Below, in pieces: positions 1 through 13,806 of a stretch of DNA of 64,000 bases. Under the pieces are notes generated by a model, which saw nothing but the letters and a program-made list of their open reading frames with translations, searched no databases and had not been told where the DNA came from. Both the position numbers and the translations under genes were made by a program. Origin of the DNA: Adiantum capillus-veneris (lineage: Eukaryota > Streptophyta > Polypodiopsida > Polypodiales > Pteridaceae); assembly GCA_014529385.2 (NCBI GenBank), contig CM043958.1, positions 141,150,234 to 141,214,233 of the forward strand, given 5' to 3'. Numbering within the stretch: the first letter of the stretch is position 1; each line of letters begins with the position of its first letter.

Positions 1-416
1 TAAACTTAAATCAAACACAAAATTCTTAATTTATACTTGAATCATAAAGTAAACTCTAAATTTATACCAATTAAATTTTAAAATAGATTCAAAACCTAAA
101 TTTAAAAATCAAAAATTATATGTAGCAAAAAATGAAAAATTTTACAAATTTAAAGAACTTTTTAAAACACTTCAAATCTAAATTAATTTCACTAATCTAA
201 TATTAAATTAAGAAAAAATATTTTTTACTTTTCTTTTATTTTACGTGTAGATACATGCATGCTTTTGTATATATGTATGTATGCAAATCTACCCAATGTA
301 TGTGTAAATTTGTTATGTGTGTGTGTGTGTGTGTCTGATATGTATGTGTGTGTGTGTGTGTGTGTGCATGGATACGTCTGCCTTTAAGTTCATGTTGTGC
401 ACATAATATACCACAA

Positions 417-465
<49 letters not shown>

Positions 466-889
466 TAGCAAAGATTTGGAGAGACAACGGTGCTTCTTAT
501 CATAAATATCTCAAAATAAGAATGCCCGAGGTTTTAAATTTTTTCCACTTTGTCATTATTAGTGTCAATTTATGGATTATTTTTATAGTCAATGTTTGTG
601 ATGCTAATAACCTTGAACAAGGTCCTAAAAAGCATTGTCCTCTTAGTGTCACAATCTAAAAGAGCCCGTAGTAGTTGTGATCAACATTACAGAGCAAAAG
701 TTGAAAATTCAATGTTGAAGCTATCATATCCGCTTTCTCATAAAAAAGCACATCATCATTTTTATGAGATGAAGACTTATATTCAATCATAGTCATCATC
801 CTTGCAACATACTTCCTTATTCTTTGTGGCTTCCTTAGATGTTCCTATCGAGGTTCCTGCTTTGGCCTTTCCTGGATCCCTCTTTTCCT
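1..889. other. AT-rich non-coding stretch
   Basis: No supportable gene. The first 240 bases are very AT-rich. Short microsatellites follow: TG repeats at 316-334 and 345-366 and a GA-rich tract at 416-466. The remaining sequence to about 890 has no recognisable coding similarity; open frames here are produced by the repeats. Confidence 0.7.
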
Positions 890-1130
890 TAATTGTATTG
901 AGAGAGGTGGAGAAGGGGAATGAGAACAGACCCAAAAACACAAATAGATGCCTCTCTATAGCCTAGAGCACTCAATAAACCCCACTCCTCTCAGATTCAC
1001 CTTCAAAACAACACAAATTTTTCACCCAAAACTAATTGCACCATGCAAACACACACCAACACAGCTTGGAGAATTCAAACTCACACCACATAACCTCAAA
1101 TTTGCCTATACACACTAGGGCCACACAACA

Positions 1131-1239
<109 letters not shown>

Positions 1240-1429
1240 ACCACACTGCACAAAGTTTGGAGCACCCCAATGCCACATAAGCACTAGCAACACAAGCGAG
1301 CAACTTGGATGGGGGGAATCGACACCACTTGGAAAAGGTGAGCTTTGATTACCCTAAACTTGGATACAATGTCTTCTTCTTCTTCTCTTGGTGTACCACT
1401 CTCCTACTTGCTCCTTGAAAACCGAGAAA

Positions 1430-1455
1430 CCCCCCCCCCCCCCCCCCCCCCCCCC
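1430..1455. repeat. poly-C run, 26 bases
   Basis: Homopolymer C inside R1, replacing 'aagcaaccccctcaaaatgc' of copy R2. Such a run is prone to sequencing error in length. Confidence 0.9.
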
Positions 1456-1590
1456 TAAATGCAAAAGAATGTGACCCTTATAGGGCATGGCGAGTCCTAT
1501 CTATTTTTGTCAAATTGTCCTATTTTTAACTCCCACTTTGTATGTGATTGACCTCTTATCTATCTTTGGCTACCTTGGGACCCAAGGCTT

Positions 1591-3097
1591 GTGTAAGGTG
1601 CCCCTATACAGGGCAATGCTACAGCTGGGAGCCCCCCCTTTGTCTTCAAAAGTATTGGCCTCTTAGAGCACCATGGGAACTTGCCCTCAAACTACCACAT
1701 CAACACTGTTGCGCATTGCCCTGGGAACTTGCCCTCAAATTACCACATCATCACTATTGGGCATTGCCCCCAAACGCTACTGAGCAAAGCCGTGAATGTG
1801 GCCACCTCCACCACTAGAATAGTGCAAGCTGCTAGGTCACCACCCCATGCGCTCGTGCAATGCTCATTGCCACCCAACACCATGATCTCCAAGGGGAGCT
1901 CTCTCTCCTTCACTTGATGCATTAAGGAGACTACAACTCGTATATGCAACCCCCCCCCAAGCGCATATGGATTGATGGGTGTCGTGTGATAGTTCGCCCT
2001 CACCTGGCCCTCTAGGAACCCTATCAAAAAACTTCCTTTTTTTCCTCTGCTTCAATGCCCTGCAACTTTATTCTCACAAATCCGATGGTCAAGCTATCAG
2101 AACCCACTGAAAACCTACACCTTAGACTTCAACTCCACATGTTTGCTTTGCATTTGACTATCCAATGACCTTGAACGACGCATACCACAACTGGAAAAAA
2201 TTGCCAGATTCTTTGTGACCACTGCCAACTTCAACAAGCCATATATTCGCCCTCAAAACTCCAATTGATGTGTTGTTAATTCCTATGGTCTTCATGCACC
2301 GCATACTTCTTGTACAAACCCTGGCAAGGGTGAGAAGACGTCAGATGGTACACTGATTGAGGCGACCAATCTGGCATATAGTTGGCCCTTACTGAACTTC
2401 AATCGATCATATCTTCATTGTTTGAAGCTCAATTGCCGATCTAAAAAGACCGATGTGCACCATAAGATGAGCATGCTAGGCGTATGTATTCACTTCACTA
2501 CTAATCCTTCATCTACAACCAGCACAAAATTGCAAAACACTTTGACCTTCAAGTTTCCATAACTTTCACGCCATAGCTCGATTTGAGGGGCCGTCTAGAC
2601 TGGCTCATAGAACATATTGAGGGCCACCCTTGGCACTCCCATTTTTTCATTGTGCACACTTTGACAATGCATCTCTGATAGGTGACCTAGCATAGCATTT
2701 TGTCTCTAAAAACCACATAAGACATACATATCTGCTGCTCCTTGGCTGCTCTTGGTCTCCACATCTGCTCCATCACTTCGGCATCTCATTGAGAGCCCGC
2801 ATAACGCTGCATTTCACTCTTTGTAGCATCACCAAGTTTAGCCACACAATCATTGCCCAACTCCCTTGTTGAACATTCATGTTCAACCAAAAACATGACT
2901 ATGGGAACTAAAAAGCTGGAAAACCAGTAAACATTGTGAACACACCAAAGAAACACTACCATATGTACAATGTCTTACTCCTGCTTTTGTTGCCTATTTT
3001 CAAGTGGGTTGGCCCCTCCCTTGCATAGCTTGACCCCCTGTATCCAATACTTGTCTTTGTGCACATCCATCCATCTGCATCAACTTCCAGTAGTGCT
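1591..3097 (-). mobile_element. Non-coding internal region of decayed LTR element 1
   Basis: No gene. The stretch between R1 and the gag-like region resembles 6,420-7,660 of the neighbouring element, with matches such as 'cataacttt..gc.atagct' followed by 'tttgaggggccgtctaga' and, later, 'catatgtacaa'. A 48-bp tandem duplication occupies about 1,675-1,770. It probably represents the 3' non-coding part of a minus-strand element whose pol is missing here. Confidence 0.4.
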
Positions 3098-4516
3098 TTA
3101 CCCAAGCACATAGCCATCAATGCACATAATCATCCCATAGCACATTTGCACCTCTTCAAACGTCAGTCTGCTTCCTAAACATTTTTGGATCTGCAAACAC
3201 ATTGTCTGACCCTGCCTCCCAACCATACAAAGAAGAGATCCCCTCAAGAGAGCCCTGTATCTAGCGAATAACACACTACATAGTTGCACTTTACTAGCAT
3301 ACCTTGTACCCATGAAGTACATACCTCTTTAGAAATGGCCACCCTGAGATTTTCCTTCCGTAGACAAGCATGCTTCATCTTTCACGACAAAACTATGTAC
3401 CTGTTGCACCATTATAGCACATTCTATATCAACCTTCACAAGCATGGCCATCAGCATGGCACCACATACCATCTTTACATGCATGTCCACTGTTGTACAC
3501 CTGGGCGTCTCTACTTGGACTCCATCTGGCACATTGTTTTGCACTTTCTCCTACTCTTCATATATATTGATTGCATCCTTATCCACATGCAAAAGGTAAA
3601 ATTCCTCATAACTAGAGTGGGATGAATCGGTTTCACATGTCATGTCAGCATCCATAGAGCTGTTATCATCTGTTTCCACCTCTTCATCTGTCTCAAGATT
3701 AGGGATTTCCTCTACCTTCACCGCTTCAACATCATTTGAAAACTACACTCTTTGATCTCTAGCCCATACCAATGAAGTTTGAACCACCATACTTGACGTT
3801 TCCTATGCACCTTCTTGTCGATCTAGAAACACTTTCACTTCTTCCATGGTTACAGCCTCCTAATTGGCATCTTTAACAACCCCAACTCTTTGCAGCCATA
3901 AAACCCTTGGTTCCTCTTGCACCAGCACTTCCCTTGGCACCAACCCTGGCTTCACTTCAACCGCATTGACCTACCTAGACACCACAATGTTTGACAAACC
4001 CTACCTAGTTTGTCGCTTCTTCAAGATTTTTTTTGGTTTGGCCTCTTGCCAATTTAACTGCTTTAGCATACGTCACAAGCCCATCCACTTTGACTTTATC
4101 TTGGACTCCCTCATGCAAGAAATCCATGAATTTTCTCGACTTCAAAAATTTTACACTTTTTGCAGCAGTTATCTCATTAGATGTCTCTTAAGAGCTTCAA
4201 ATTCCCACTTGAACGCTTGAAAATCTCCGTCTAGGCTTTTCTTTAGACTATCTAGCCTCCGCTTTACTTCATGCAACTACACATTTGGCACAAAGTGGCA
4301 TCAAAAATCCGCTTTCAAATTCATCCACTTTGCTTTTTCTTCATCTTGCAATCCATTGTACCATCTCTTTGCTTTACCACGAATCAGTAGCGAAAAAACT
4401 TGAACCGCACCTTCTTCTCTTGATAGTTTTCTCTTCAAGAAAAATAGACCATAATCATGTAGCCAAGTTTCCACATCTTCCACCCCATTGAAAATAGAAA
4501 AGCCCATCCAGGCCAT
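3098..4516 (-). pseudogene. Gag-like remnant of LTR element 1
   Basis: Read on the minus strand from 4,516. The first 70 residues match the retrotransposon gag core: an N-terminal 'FNGVEDVETWL' stretch, then 'FSLLIRGKAKRWYNGL' and 'KWMNLKADF', the usual 'L.G.A..W...L......W..F' pattern. After a stop at about 4,301 coding similarity continues in shifted frames, with charged helical sequence near 4,100-4,250 and low-grade open frames to 3,098 (3,329-3,544 and 3,098-3,322). No zinc knuckle, protease or polymerase motif is visible. Gag lies about 90 bases inside repeat R2, as expected for a minus-strand element with R2 as 5' LTR. It is broken by stops and frameshifts. Confidence 0.55.
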
Positions 4517-4599
4517 CTTTCACAATATCTGCTTTTCAAAATTTGCACATCCGGCTTCACCAAGACCCTACTTTCACCTTAGAATTGGAGCTATCAGAT

Positions 4600-5320
<721 letters not shown>

Positions 5321-5545
5321 TGGAAAGGGGGAAATGGATACACACCTAGAACACAAAATTGGGGCCTCTCTATAGCCCAAGATATGCATAGAACCCCTAT
5401 CCATTCAAATTCACCTTCAAAACAACACAATATCACCTGCAAACATCTACCCTATCACACCAACACACACATATATGCCTTAGAAAGCTCACACTCACAC
5501 CATGCACTCACAAACTCCGATTCCACACCGCAATCAGACACAAAC

Positions 5546-5608
<63 letters not shown>

Positions 5609-5860
5609 GCACAACGTCGGTTTGGGGTTACACACAACCACGTCAACATCGGCACCATAGAGCAAAGCAAAAGAGCAAAAAGAAAGAGGGGACATGGAAT
5701 CGACACAATGCTGAGAAATGGCAACCTTTTCTTCCAAGAAAATGGTTCCAATCATCCATGTGTATTGTGTAGGGTAAATATTATCTTGCCCTCCTTTTCC
5801 ACTCTCAGAACCCAAAAAATTAATTTTCTCTAAAAGCCCTCTATGGGTGTGTATAGCTTT
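5321..5860 (-). repeat. LTR-like repeat, copy R3 (diverged)
   Basis: The first half follows R1 and R2 ('gcctctctatagccc', 'ttcaccttcaaaacaacaca'), then a (CT)n run at the homologous place; the second half is diverged. It may be the 3' LTR of the pol-bearing element at 7.8-9.2 kb, but no polypurine tract in the minus orientation proves this. Confidence 0.35.
5548..5608. repeat. (CT)n microsatellite
   Basis: About 30 CT units inside R3. Confidence 0.95.
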
Positions 5861-5980
5861 TTTTAGCACTTCCTATCTTTATCCACCACTTCCTTTAGTA
5901 ACACGGTGTGTGAACTTTCTCTTACTATTTCCGGATTGCTTGGCCGAAGGGACCCGTGTGAGGCCCTCCTCTTTGATCTT

Positions 5981-6330
5981 GAGGGGGGATGTGACAACCC
6001 CTCTATGGAAACATGCTCCTCAATAAAAAGTTCCAGGCCTTTTAAGGCATCGTGAGAACGCCCCCAATGGGACTGTCTACCATGTCATCACCTTTACCAT
6101 GTTGCCATTTTTTGACACAAATTGTGCCATTTGGCAAAAAAAACACCACCCGACAATGCAAGACAGCACCACACTCGCCCGTGAATGCCATATGCAGTGC
6201 CCGACAGGGCAACCATAGCCACGAGCCATGAGCTCCCAAGGGAGCTCCTTGTGATGTTGATGGTCCTCCCAGGGTGCACTATATATACAATGAGCACCAG
6301 GCCCCCTTCATTGCTTATGGGATTAGTTGG
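5981..6330 (+). mobile_element. Polypurine tract and LTR start, plus orientation
   Basis: 'gaggggggatgtgacaaccc' at 5,981-6,000 has the layout of a Ty3/gypsy polypurine tract followed by an LTR beginning TGTGACAACCC at 5,990. About 290 bases downstream 'tatatata' (6,280-6,287) could be the LTR TATA box. The right end of the LTR was not found and no plus-strand coding region lies to the left, so this would be a fragment or solo LTR. Confidence 0.35.
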
Positions 6331-7807
6331 TGGCCACGTGGTAGCGCCTCAAAGCCCAAACTCCTAAGCCCTCTAAAATTTCCCGCATAAAGTTATGACA
6401 AAACTTATCTTGTCCCTACCAATTTGGTGATCTGCCATTTGGAGCCTAGAGATTGAGTGACCAGGCTGCAACTTCCATCCAAAATTTCTCATCTCCAACT
6501 TCAAAATCCCCCCTTCTTGCTGCATCTTGACTTCTTTGAGGCCTCAAGCCGAGTGCCCAAACTTGGCAAAAAAGCACATGCACCCACTCGCTCAGCAATG
6601 GACCCCAAATTCATCTTATCATATCTTACTGACCGCTAATCTGATGGACAAGCCGTCACTCCTTCTCAACTCAACATGCTATGCTCCACCTTTTGGAACC
6701 GTATTGAGTTCAAAAGAGCACCAGATGGCATGCCTTCCAATTCAATCAAGTTCACCGATAATCGGCCATCCGCAAACTTTCAACTGACCATATCTTTCCC
6801 ATTTGAGACCCAATTGATGATCCAAATAAATCGGTATGCTCCACAGCTCAAACACGTCAACCCTATTTGCTCACTCTAGCTCTAATCACTTGCCATCACT
6901 TGCCATATCCATCGAGGATATGCTAAACCTTGCAAACCACCATAACTTTTGCACTATAGCTTCGTTTGAGGAGTCGTCTAGACCAACTTCTAGAGTACCT
7001 CAAACACTACATTCCAAGGCATAATTCTTTGAGACCCAATTGATGACCCAAATAAATCGGCATGCTCCACAGCTCAAACACGTCAACCCTATTTGCTCAC
7101 TCTAGCTCTAATCACTTGCCATCACTTGCCCTATCCATAGAGGATATGCTAAACCTTGCAAACCACCATAACTTTTGCACTATAGCTTCGTTTGAGGAGC
7201 TATCTAGACCAACTTCTAGAGTACCTCAAACACTACATTCCAAGGCATAATTCTTGCACTTTAACTATTTGGACCTTTCATCCCAACTAGTCTATTTGGA
7301 GCTTATTTTGGTCTAAAAAACCACATTAAACATACATTTCAACTACCCCCTGCCTACCCAAGCCTTCGATGTCTACTTTAGCACTCCAGCTTAGCAGCCA
7401 TAGCATTGCACAACACACTTCCCATCATTGACCAACTTTGGTTATGCCATCATTTCCTAGGTCCATATTGAGCACTGATGTTCAACCATAAGCAGGCTTA
7501 TTGAACTTGAAAATTGCAACACCCTGGTATCACTTAAGTAAGATGACAAAAAACATAGCCATATGTACAAGATATATACAAAGTTTCATCTCCTCTGCAC
7601 TCTGTTATTCTTATTTGGGTTGTCCAACCCCCCTCGTTACAATTTGATGTACGTCATGTACCATATTTTGTCAAAGTATAGCTAAAGCCACACGCCATTC
7701 ACCATATTTCTAAGCAGCTTACAATTTGCCCTCACTAGCTGATAGGTCCCGTTAGGAAAGGCCATGTGTAACTTGTACAGATCCATCCATTTTTTCTTGA
7801 AATTCTT
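6331..7807 (-). mobile_element. Non-coding 3' region of decayed gypsy element 2
   Basis: No gene. Similar in order and wording to 2,050-3,060 of element 1 (for example 'tttgaggagtcgtctaga' against 'tttgaggggccgtctaga'). It follows the integrase remnant of the minus-strand element and includes the 226-bp tandem duplication listed separately. Confidence 0.4.
6802..7253. repeat. 226-bp tandem duplication
   Basis: Two adjacent copies, 6,802-7,027 and 7,028-7,253, both beginning 'tttgagacccaattgatga' and ending near 'ccaaggcataattc'. They differ at only a few positions, so the duplication is much younger than the host element. Confidence 0.92.
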
Positions 7808-9159
7808 TTAGACAGTAAAATCCAAGTAGCTCTCACACTTCATCACTAGGTCTCCTTCCTCTATCTTCTTGTATGGTAGGCTTTGATTAAACTTGGCAAC
7901 CCGCTTCTCTTGCTGCTTTGTATAGTAGTCTGTTGCTACCTCCCTATCCATTTGCAAAGTTTCAAGATTAACAATTTGATTCTGCAAAACCTCCTTTTGG
8001 GTGGTATTGACTCGCCACATTCCCTTCAAAGCCCCTAACAATGTATGCACTAGCAACACTGCTCCCTTACCATATACCAACTCAAACGGAGTGAGATTTG
8101 TAGCCACTTTATAGGATGTTTTGTATTCCCATGAACACTTTTTGAGATTAGCCCCCCACTCTGCTTTCTAGTTGTAGACATACTTTGTCACCATCTTATG
8201 ATCTGCCCATTAGCACTCCCCGCTAGACCATTGCATTGAGGATGGCAGGCCGAAGAGAACCGATGTTGAATGCCCAGCTTCTCGACTGAAGCCCACATGA
8301 GCTTGTTTCTAAATCCTTGGCTACTATTGATATGCTTGAATTGAACCGCTTCAAAAAACTTCAACATTTTTTTAATGGCAAAAAACCAATGTTTCTAAGA
8401 ATCCCACTTTACCTGCCATTGGACTAGAAATTTCTTATTGATGACCAACAAAGCATCACCTTTTACCACAACTAATCTTGAAATGCCGACCTCCATGCAC
8501 TGCCTCAAACACAAATGCAGAGTTAGGTACTTTGCCTCATTGTTGGTGTGGACACCCTCCGAGTCGTAAGCCTTTGAAAAGATCACTTTGTCATGTGGGT
8601 CTTGTATCACCATACCTCCACCTGATTTTTATATCACCCTCTTGTATGCACCATCAAACCACATAGTAAATGCATGTTCCAAGTCCAACTCCTCTTTAAC
8701 TTCATCTCGCACCACCCTTGGATAAACAAGCAACTTGACTTCCTTGTTGACAAAAATATCTATCAAATGAGACCGATTCGTATGGTTTCCCTTCAACTCA
8801 AACTTGAACTCCTAAAACTCTATCACCCACTTCATAATTTGCTTCCTTGGCTTTAAGTGCAACACCACTTCAGGCAATAAATTTTTAGCCATCAACGCAT
8901 AAAACTTACGACCAATGAGATACATGTTGAGCTTTCTACACACAAAGACTAAATCCATCACCCATTGCTCCTCTTCACTATAGATCACCTCTCTAGGACT
9001 TATGGCCCTACTCTCAAAGTAAATAGGCTTGTAGCTTCTTCCCACCTTTTGTAGCAACATCACCCCAACAGCCACACTACCTACCATCATAGCAATGTAA
9101 ACATTGTCCTCTCGGTTGGGAGGACACATTGTAGGTAGATGACACAAGATTTCTTTCAC
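7808..9159 (-). pseudogene. Ty3/gypsy pol remnant (RT-RNase H, second RNase H, integrase tail)
   Basis: Minus-strand reading order is 9,159 to 7,808. The first segment (9,159-8,812) is the RT-RNase H junction: 'VAVGVMLLQKVGRSYKPIYF', 'YSEEEQWVMDLVFVCRKLN' and 'AKNLLPEVVLHLKPRK'. The second (8,613-8,395) is a further RNase H-like domain with 'VIQDPHDKVIFSKAYDSEG', 'TNNEAKYLTLHLCL' and 'VVKGDALLVIN'. The third (8,107-7,808) is the integrase C-terminal part with 'TNLTPFELVYGKGAVLLVHT'. The domain order fits a gypsy pol, with stops and gaps between segments. The RT catalytic core and the integrase DDE core are not recognisable. Non-functional. Confidence 0.8.
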
Positions 9160-10498
9160 TCCAATGAATAGTTCTTAAGATTTTTCATCCCATTGACACC
9201 CATTGTGGATGGGTTTCCTAACCTCACTCTTATCTTATTGCAGACATAGCAAGAACCACGAACATAATTGTCAATCCATGGGACAAAGCTGACTCAACTA
9301 GTGCATGGAGGCTACAAGAGGGTTTCAATCTCTTGGAAAACAATAGACAACTCGCATCTAACACAAGCTACACTCAAATGACCTAAGTCATCAAAATCTG
9401 GTCACTATTTGGCAAACAAACCATGATTGTTATAGCATCAAACGACATCCGAATGCTATGAAACTTGTAGGACAAGTATATAAAACCTAAGCACACATGC
9501 TTATGGTCTCAAATCTCACTTTTGATGAAGTACAAAAAATGCAATTATTAACAGTAGTGAGATTTTGACTTAGTTGTTTCTAACCCCGAATGCATTTAGG
9601 TGCTTAGCAATGATGCCCCATTACCCATCTATACTTACTTTGTGATTTCTTAGCTTAAATTCCTACTTATTCGGGTTGCCATGTCAGCAGGGGGTTTTTA
9701 TGCCTCCCTAGCAACGACGGCGCCATCATTGCTAAGGGAGGGAGGGGGCTATTAATAGAGTTTTCTTTTACATGAGTAGGAGATTATAGCATGCGAGGAA
9801 GTTGCAGGAGATAAGCAAAGGAGAGGTGAACGAGCAAGGGAGGGCGGCAAGCTTGGAGTCGAGAGTCTCACTCTTTCTCTTTCGAGCTTGGACAAGGAGC
9901 TGTCACTCTCTCGCTTTTGAGCAATCTCGGGTGCTTCCAACTTGGCGAACGAGCAAGGTATTCTTCATGCTTTGGAGAGGTGCTTTGGAGGTGCTTTGAG
10001 CTTGCAGTAAAGTAACGGGAGCAACACAAGTGCTCTCAGTCTATCGAGCAAGACAAAGGGGAACTCTCTCTTGTTCTCGAGCTAAAGAAGGGGCAAGAAG
10101 GAAGTCGAAGACGGTAATTGAAGACATATCAAGCTGAAGAAGAATTGATTTAAGGAAACTGGCACAATAGGATTCTTGTTTGTCAGAGCGACAACTTTAT
10201 TTAGTTAAATATTTTTGATGAATCGCGGAGCCGTTAACGGCCCGGAGTAATCTGTAAGGGGAGCTTAAACTCATAAGCCATCATTTGCATTAATTGATGG
10301 TGTCGTTAATGGCACTACTTCATAACTGTGTCAATTTCGTCGGTGTTACCAATTTTTGAGCAATTTTTGTGCGTCAATAGCATTACCAAGTAACTAATAG
10401 CTACTGTATTGTGCGGTGCAACAATTCTTAGCTCTCAATTTTTCCACAGCCAGCAGCCTGGCTGGCTCAAGTTTCAAACACATATCCCCCAACAACGC
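9160..10498. other. Non-coding, LTR-like sequence with a hairpin
   Basis: No coding similarity. 'gctattaatagagttttc' near 9,748 followed by a purine-rich transcribed-looking stretch, and later 'gtgtcgttaatggcactact', give an LTR/leader flavour in plus orientation, but no ends were found. An imperfect hairpin lies at 9,703-9,743. Confidence 0.3.
9703..9743. repeat. Imperfect hairpin
   Basis: 'cctccctagcaacga' pairs with 'tcattgctaagggagg' across the spacer 'cggcgcca', with one bulge and a G-T pair. Function unknown; it could be a terminator-like fold or chance within an LTR. Confidence 0.5.
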
Positions 10499-10856
10499 GC
10501 TACCTCTCTGTCACACTGAATAGCGCATTCAAATGATTAGCCTAAAAAAATGAGTCTTTCATAATCCAACTACCACCCAAAATCCCTTTTAGGCATTCAT
10601 TTGGCATCACATGCCCTCAATACATGTATACCTCATGCCACGTGGTGGGCTAAAGTGTTCTTTTCTTCAGCTATACTCCCCAAAACCACCATGTTAGTGG
10701 TAATCTTTATCCCAATCATCGGATGAAAGCATGGCACTTCCCTATTTGATGATTCAAGATATAGAAAAAAGCAAAGAAATGTTAGTTAAATGTTTGAACG
10801 GGGCCAAATCAAGCTAAAAAGTTATAATGTGGTAGATCCAATTCACAGTTAGATCC

Positions 10857-10859
<3 letters not shown>
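10499..10859 (-). repeat. Flanking direct repeat of the Penelope-like element, copy 1
   Basis: A 361-bp block from 'gctacctctctgtcacactg' to 'cagttagatccagta'. It recurs in the same orientation at 16,532-16,894 with scattered substitutions only. On the right it ends exactly at an (AC)n tract. In the sense of the RT (minus strand), this copy lies downstream of the coding region, after the microsatellite, like the pseudo-LTRs of Penelope-like elements. Confidence 0.85.

Positions 10860-10888
<29 letters not shown>
10860..10888. repeat. (AC)n microsatellite at the element boundary
   Basis: About 14 AC units, lying exactly between direct repeat copy 1 and the body of the RT element. Confidence 0.95.
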
Positions 10889-10891
<3 letters not shown>

Positions 10892-10974
10892 GCCCACCAT
10901 TACCCAGGGGAAGGTCTTCCACTTGGTGAGGGGGGTCATCACCAAGTGGTGAGACCTCCCCTACATCCAGTGTA

Positions 10975-13806
10975 TCAATGTATGAGTTTTAGAAGTACAA
11001 TAACAATCTCCTTGTTGGCCGAGCATAAGGGCCAAGAGTTTTTAGTGAGAAAATCCCTAATACTGCCATGTAGCTCTTTTATGGTAAACCCATTCTCTTT
11101 ATATTTCTTAATAGGTGACATATTGCCTGAAAGGCTATGAACGATTTGAGGACGAGTACATAATAAGATACACCATGCCAAGACAGGTTTTTAATGCTAC
11201 CTTATGCGGACGATTACTCTTCCTTTTGACCTATTCAATCAGGTCCAGGTGCAGATTGTCTCTTTTCCAAGAGAATTTTGTGACATACCTTCCAATTAAT
11301 GGAGAAAGAAGTGATAGCTCTATATTCAGAAAAATTGTTTTAGTAACAACAACATTATTCTCGGTTCTATTCATGCATTCCATAAAGGTAGGTTCAATCC
11401 TAAGAGTGTCGGGATAGATCAGTGGTATGCATTGTGCAAAAATGTGATTGTTTAAACTCAATAAATCATCCATATACCTGTAGGTATGTCGAAACAGTGT
11501 TAGATCAATAGTGATGTCCATTGTCTCTAGCTGTTTAAGTATCCATCTATACTTGAAAAAGGCTAGGTAAAGATTGCACATGACTGGTGAACATGAGAAT
11601 CCCATAAGGATACCATGGATCTATTGAAAGCATTCTAGCAAAACAAAGCAATTTTGAAATCGCCATTCAATAATCTTTATTAAATCACATAGATTATAGT
11701 GAGTAGGTGGTCCCTTATGTGTGTTTTTTACCCATCTAGGACTCCAAGCAAGTGAAATGGCATGATGCCCCACCCCATTCCTCCTTCCAAAAACCATTTT
11801 ATAATCTGTTGTAGGACAGAAAGAAGCCCAGAAGGCTCAAAAAGTGATATGTTTTCATAGATTGTGTGATATCAGCTGAAAATATGGAAAAGATGCACTG
11901 TGGAAGATTAATGAATACCTCAATCGCGTGTTTTACTAGCCAAAAGTTATTCACTTAAAGTCCCGTGAAGTTTTTCACTGCTGTAAATTTTTCTTCGCAA
12001 ATGTTATTGAAATCAGTGAGAACGAGATTGAGGCAGGCAGTGATTACATTTGTGGTGGTGTAACATAATACAATTGGAGGCATCTGAAATCCACCTAACC
12101 TTGTGCTTGTGACTCTTATACGTGGGAAAAAGTAGGGACAGTTTAGAACTATGAGTGTCTAATTTAAAGTGACTAAGTGAAGTACCCAGGTATCTTATGG
12201 CTTCTCCTGGACACATTCCCGATAGCAAGAATTTTGGTCCTTTAAATCTATACACGGCCGCTATCTTGGCTAAGTGTTTGCAAATAAAAGTGGGTATATG
12301 AGGGCTTTGTCAAGTCCTACCACAAACCAATTTTGTTTTAGTTTATTTATCATAGAAAACAGTGAAGGAGAGAGCCATGTTGTTTCCTAGCTCACCCATG
12401 CAGGTGGGATTGACCCAATACATGTTTGAAAGTACGAGAATAATGAATCAAAAAGTATAGCATGTTGTAGACTATCTAAATTCAATACCTTGGCTATGTC
12501 AGCCAAGCAGGTAAGTAGTGCGGCAAAAGCCAAGTGTGGGTTTAGTGGTTGGAGTGGGATATGATTTAGACCTTTACTTAATAGGTCTTTGATTTATTTT
12601 GAACCAATTAAACACAGATCTGTAGTGCATACGTGTTGTCCAAAATTATCAAAATCAGAACAATAGTTTCTAAAAGGAGAACACATATAAGATGGTTGTT
12701 TGTCAGACGTCAAAAATTTTGTAGAATACACATAATTCTTCAAAGGAGGGTCAAAAATCCAACCAAAAGTCAGTTCATCTAACCTGTATGTACTGCCAAA
12801 CACTTGTTGAAAAGCATATTGTATTAAACACTTTGGTTCAAATAGATCAAAAATCCGGTTCGTAAAATGGCAATGAAAAATTCGCTTCTTTAGATAATCT
12901 TCTTTGCACAGAAACAGCTTTCCAGAAGTAGTTTGCTTGATATGAAAGAGCAATATAATCAAGAGTTAAACATTTTCTTGATAGGGAGATTCTTTCCTCT
13001 TCCTTTGACATAGCTTCTAGCTTTATTACGTCCTTCAGAGGACCCAGGTGTAGAAGAACTTGGTTCTGACATAAATGCCAGATAAGACAAGGCATTTCCT
13101 AGAATCCAAGAAGTGCATACTGAAAGGTGCTTTTATGACATCACCTTTGTCCAAGAACTGAACTCCTTTGAGGGTCTCCAATCGGCAGTCTTCACTAGTA
13201 GAGGCTGGTAGAGCTGCAAGAAAAACCCAAGTCTCAATAGAGATGGGTGCAACAAAAGCTTTATTCTAAAGTTCCCAAAGCTGATGGTCAAGCTCAATTC
13301 CTTCAATGGCAATATGCCTAGGATGGAGGAAAGGAAAACATTTAGAGACTTTTGGAACCATATCAACTAGAGATGTTTCACTTGACGAGCTGAGTCCTTG
13401 TTGAAAGCTTTTAACTACTTCCAAAGCTGTGTCATCCCTAGAGAAAAGGCCTTTTTCGAGCCTTAGCAGGATCAAACGATTTAGTGGTAGCAAAACAAGA
13501 AGTAAGGCCACGAAGTTTCCTGATAAAGCTAGACAGGTCGGCTCCCTTAGCCGAAAATTGTAACAGATCTGATTTATGACTCATTTCAATGGCAGAAAGG
13601 TTGGAAGCCAATTTTTGCAGATGAAGTAATCCTTCCTTTGTATCAGCAACTAGATTAGTGAGGATCAACACCCAGTCGTTGAAGGTTAAAAAATTCATGA
13701 TAGAGTTGTGGGTCTCTGTTACCTTTGAGTGTTGGTTTAGGAGAGAAATGGCCAAAGAGTCTCGGTTTAGTTTAACCACAAGCAGGGATGCCGAAGAGAA
13801 GGGCAA
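10975..13806 (-). pseudogene. Reverse transcriptase of Penelope-like type, broken
   Basis: Minus-strand coding in order 13,806 to 10,975. The core at 11,231-11,620 carries 'GIPMGFSCSPVMCNLYLAFF' (RT motif 4), 'HTYRYMDDLLSLNN' with the catalytic YMDD-like box (motif 5), 'IYPDTLRIEPTFME', and 'FLNIELSL' in the FLD.xL position. Downstream 'PIKKYKENGFTIKELHGSIR' matches the thumb end of this RT class. Upstream at about 12,110 lies 'HKHKVRWISDASNC', like the 'LPK.HK.P...R.I..AS.C' segment. Further N-terminal parts (12,594-12,962, 13,266-13,511, 13,438-13,806) connect by frameshifts. There is no LTR-type RNase H or integrase. No GIY-YIG endonuclease was recognised. Stops and frameshifts make it inactive. 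Confidence 0.6.

Noticed and set aside
236-487. Open frames rich in Ser-Leu or Thr-His
   Set aside because: They are translations of CT/GA and GT/CA microsatellites; the same applies at 1,032-1,303, 4,735-5,172, 17,249-17,587, 18,821-19,150 and 52,883-53,112.
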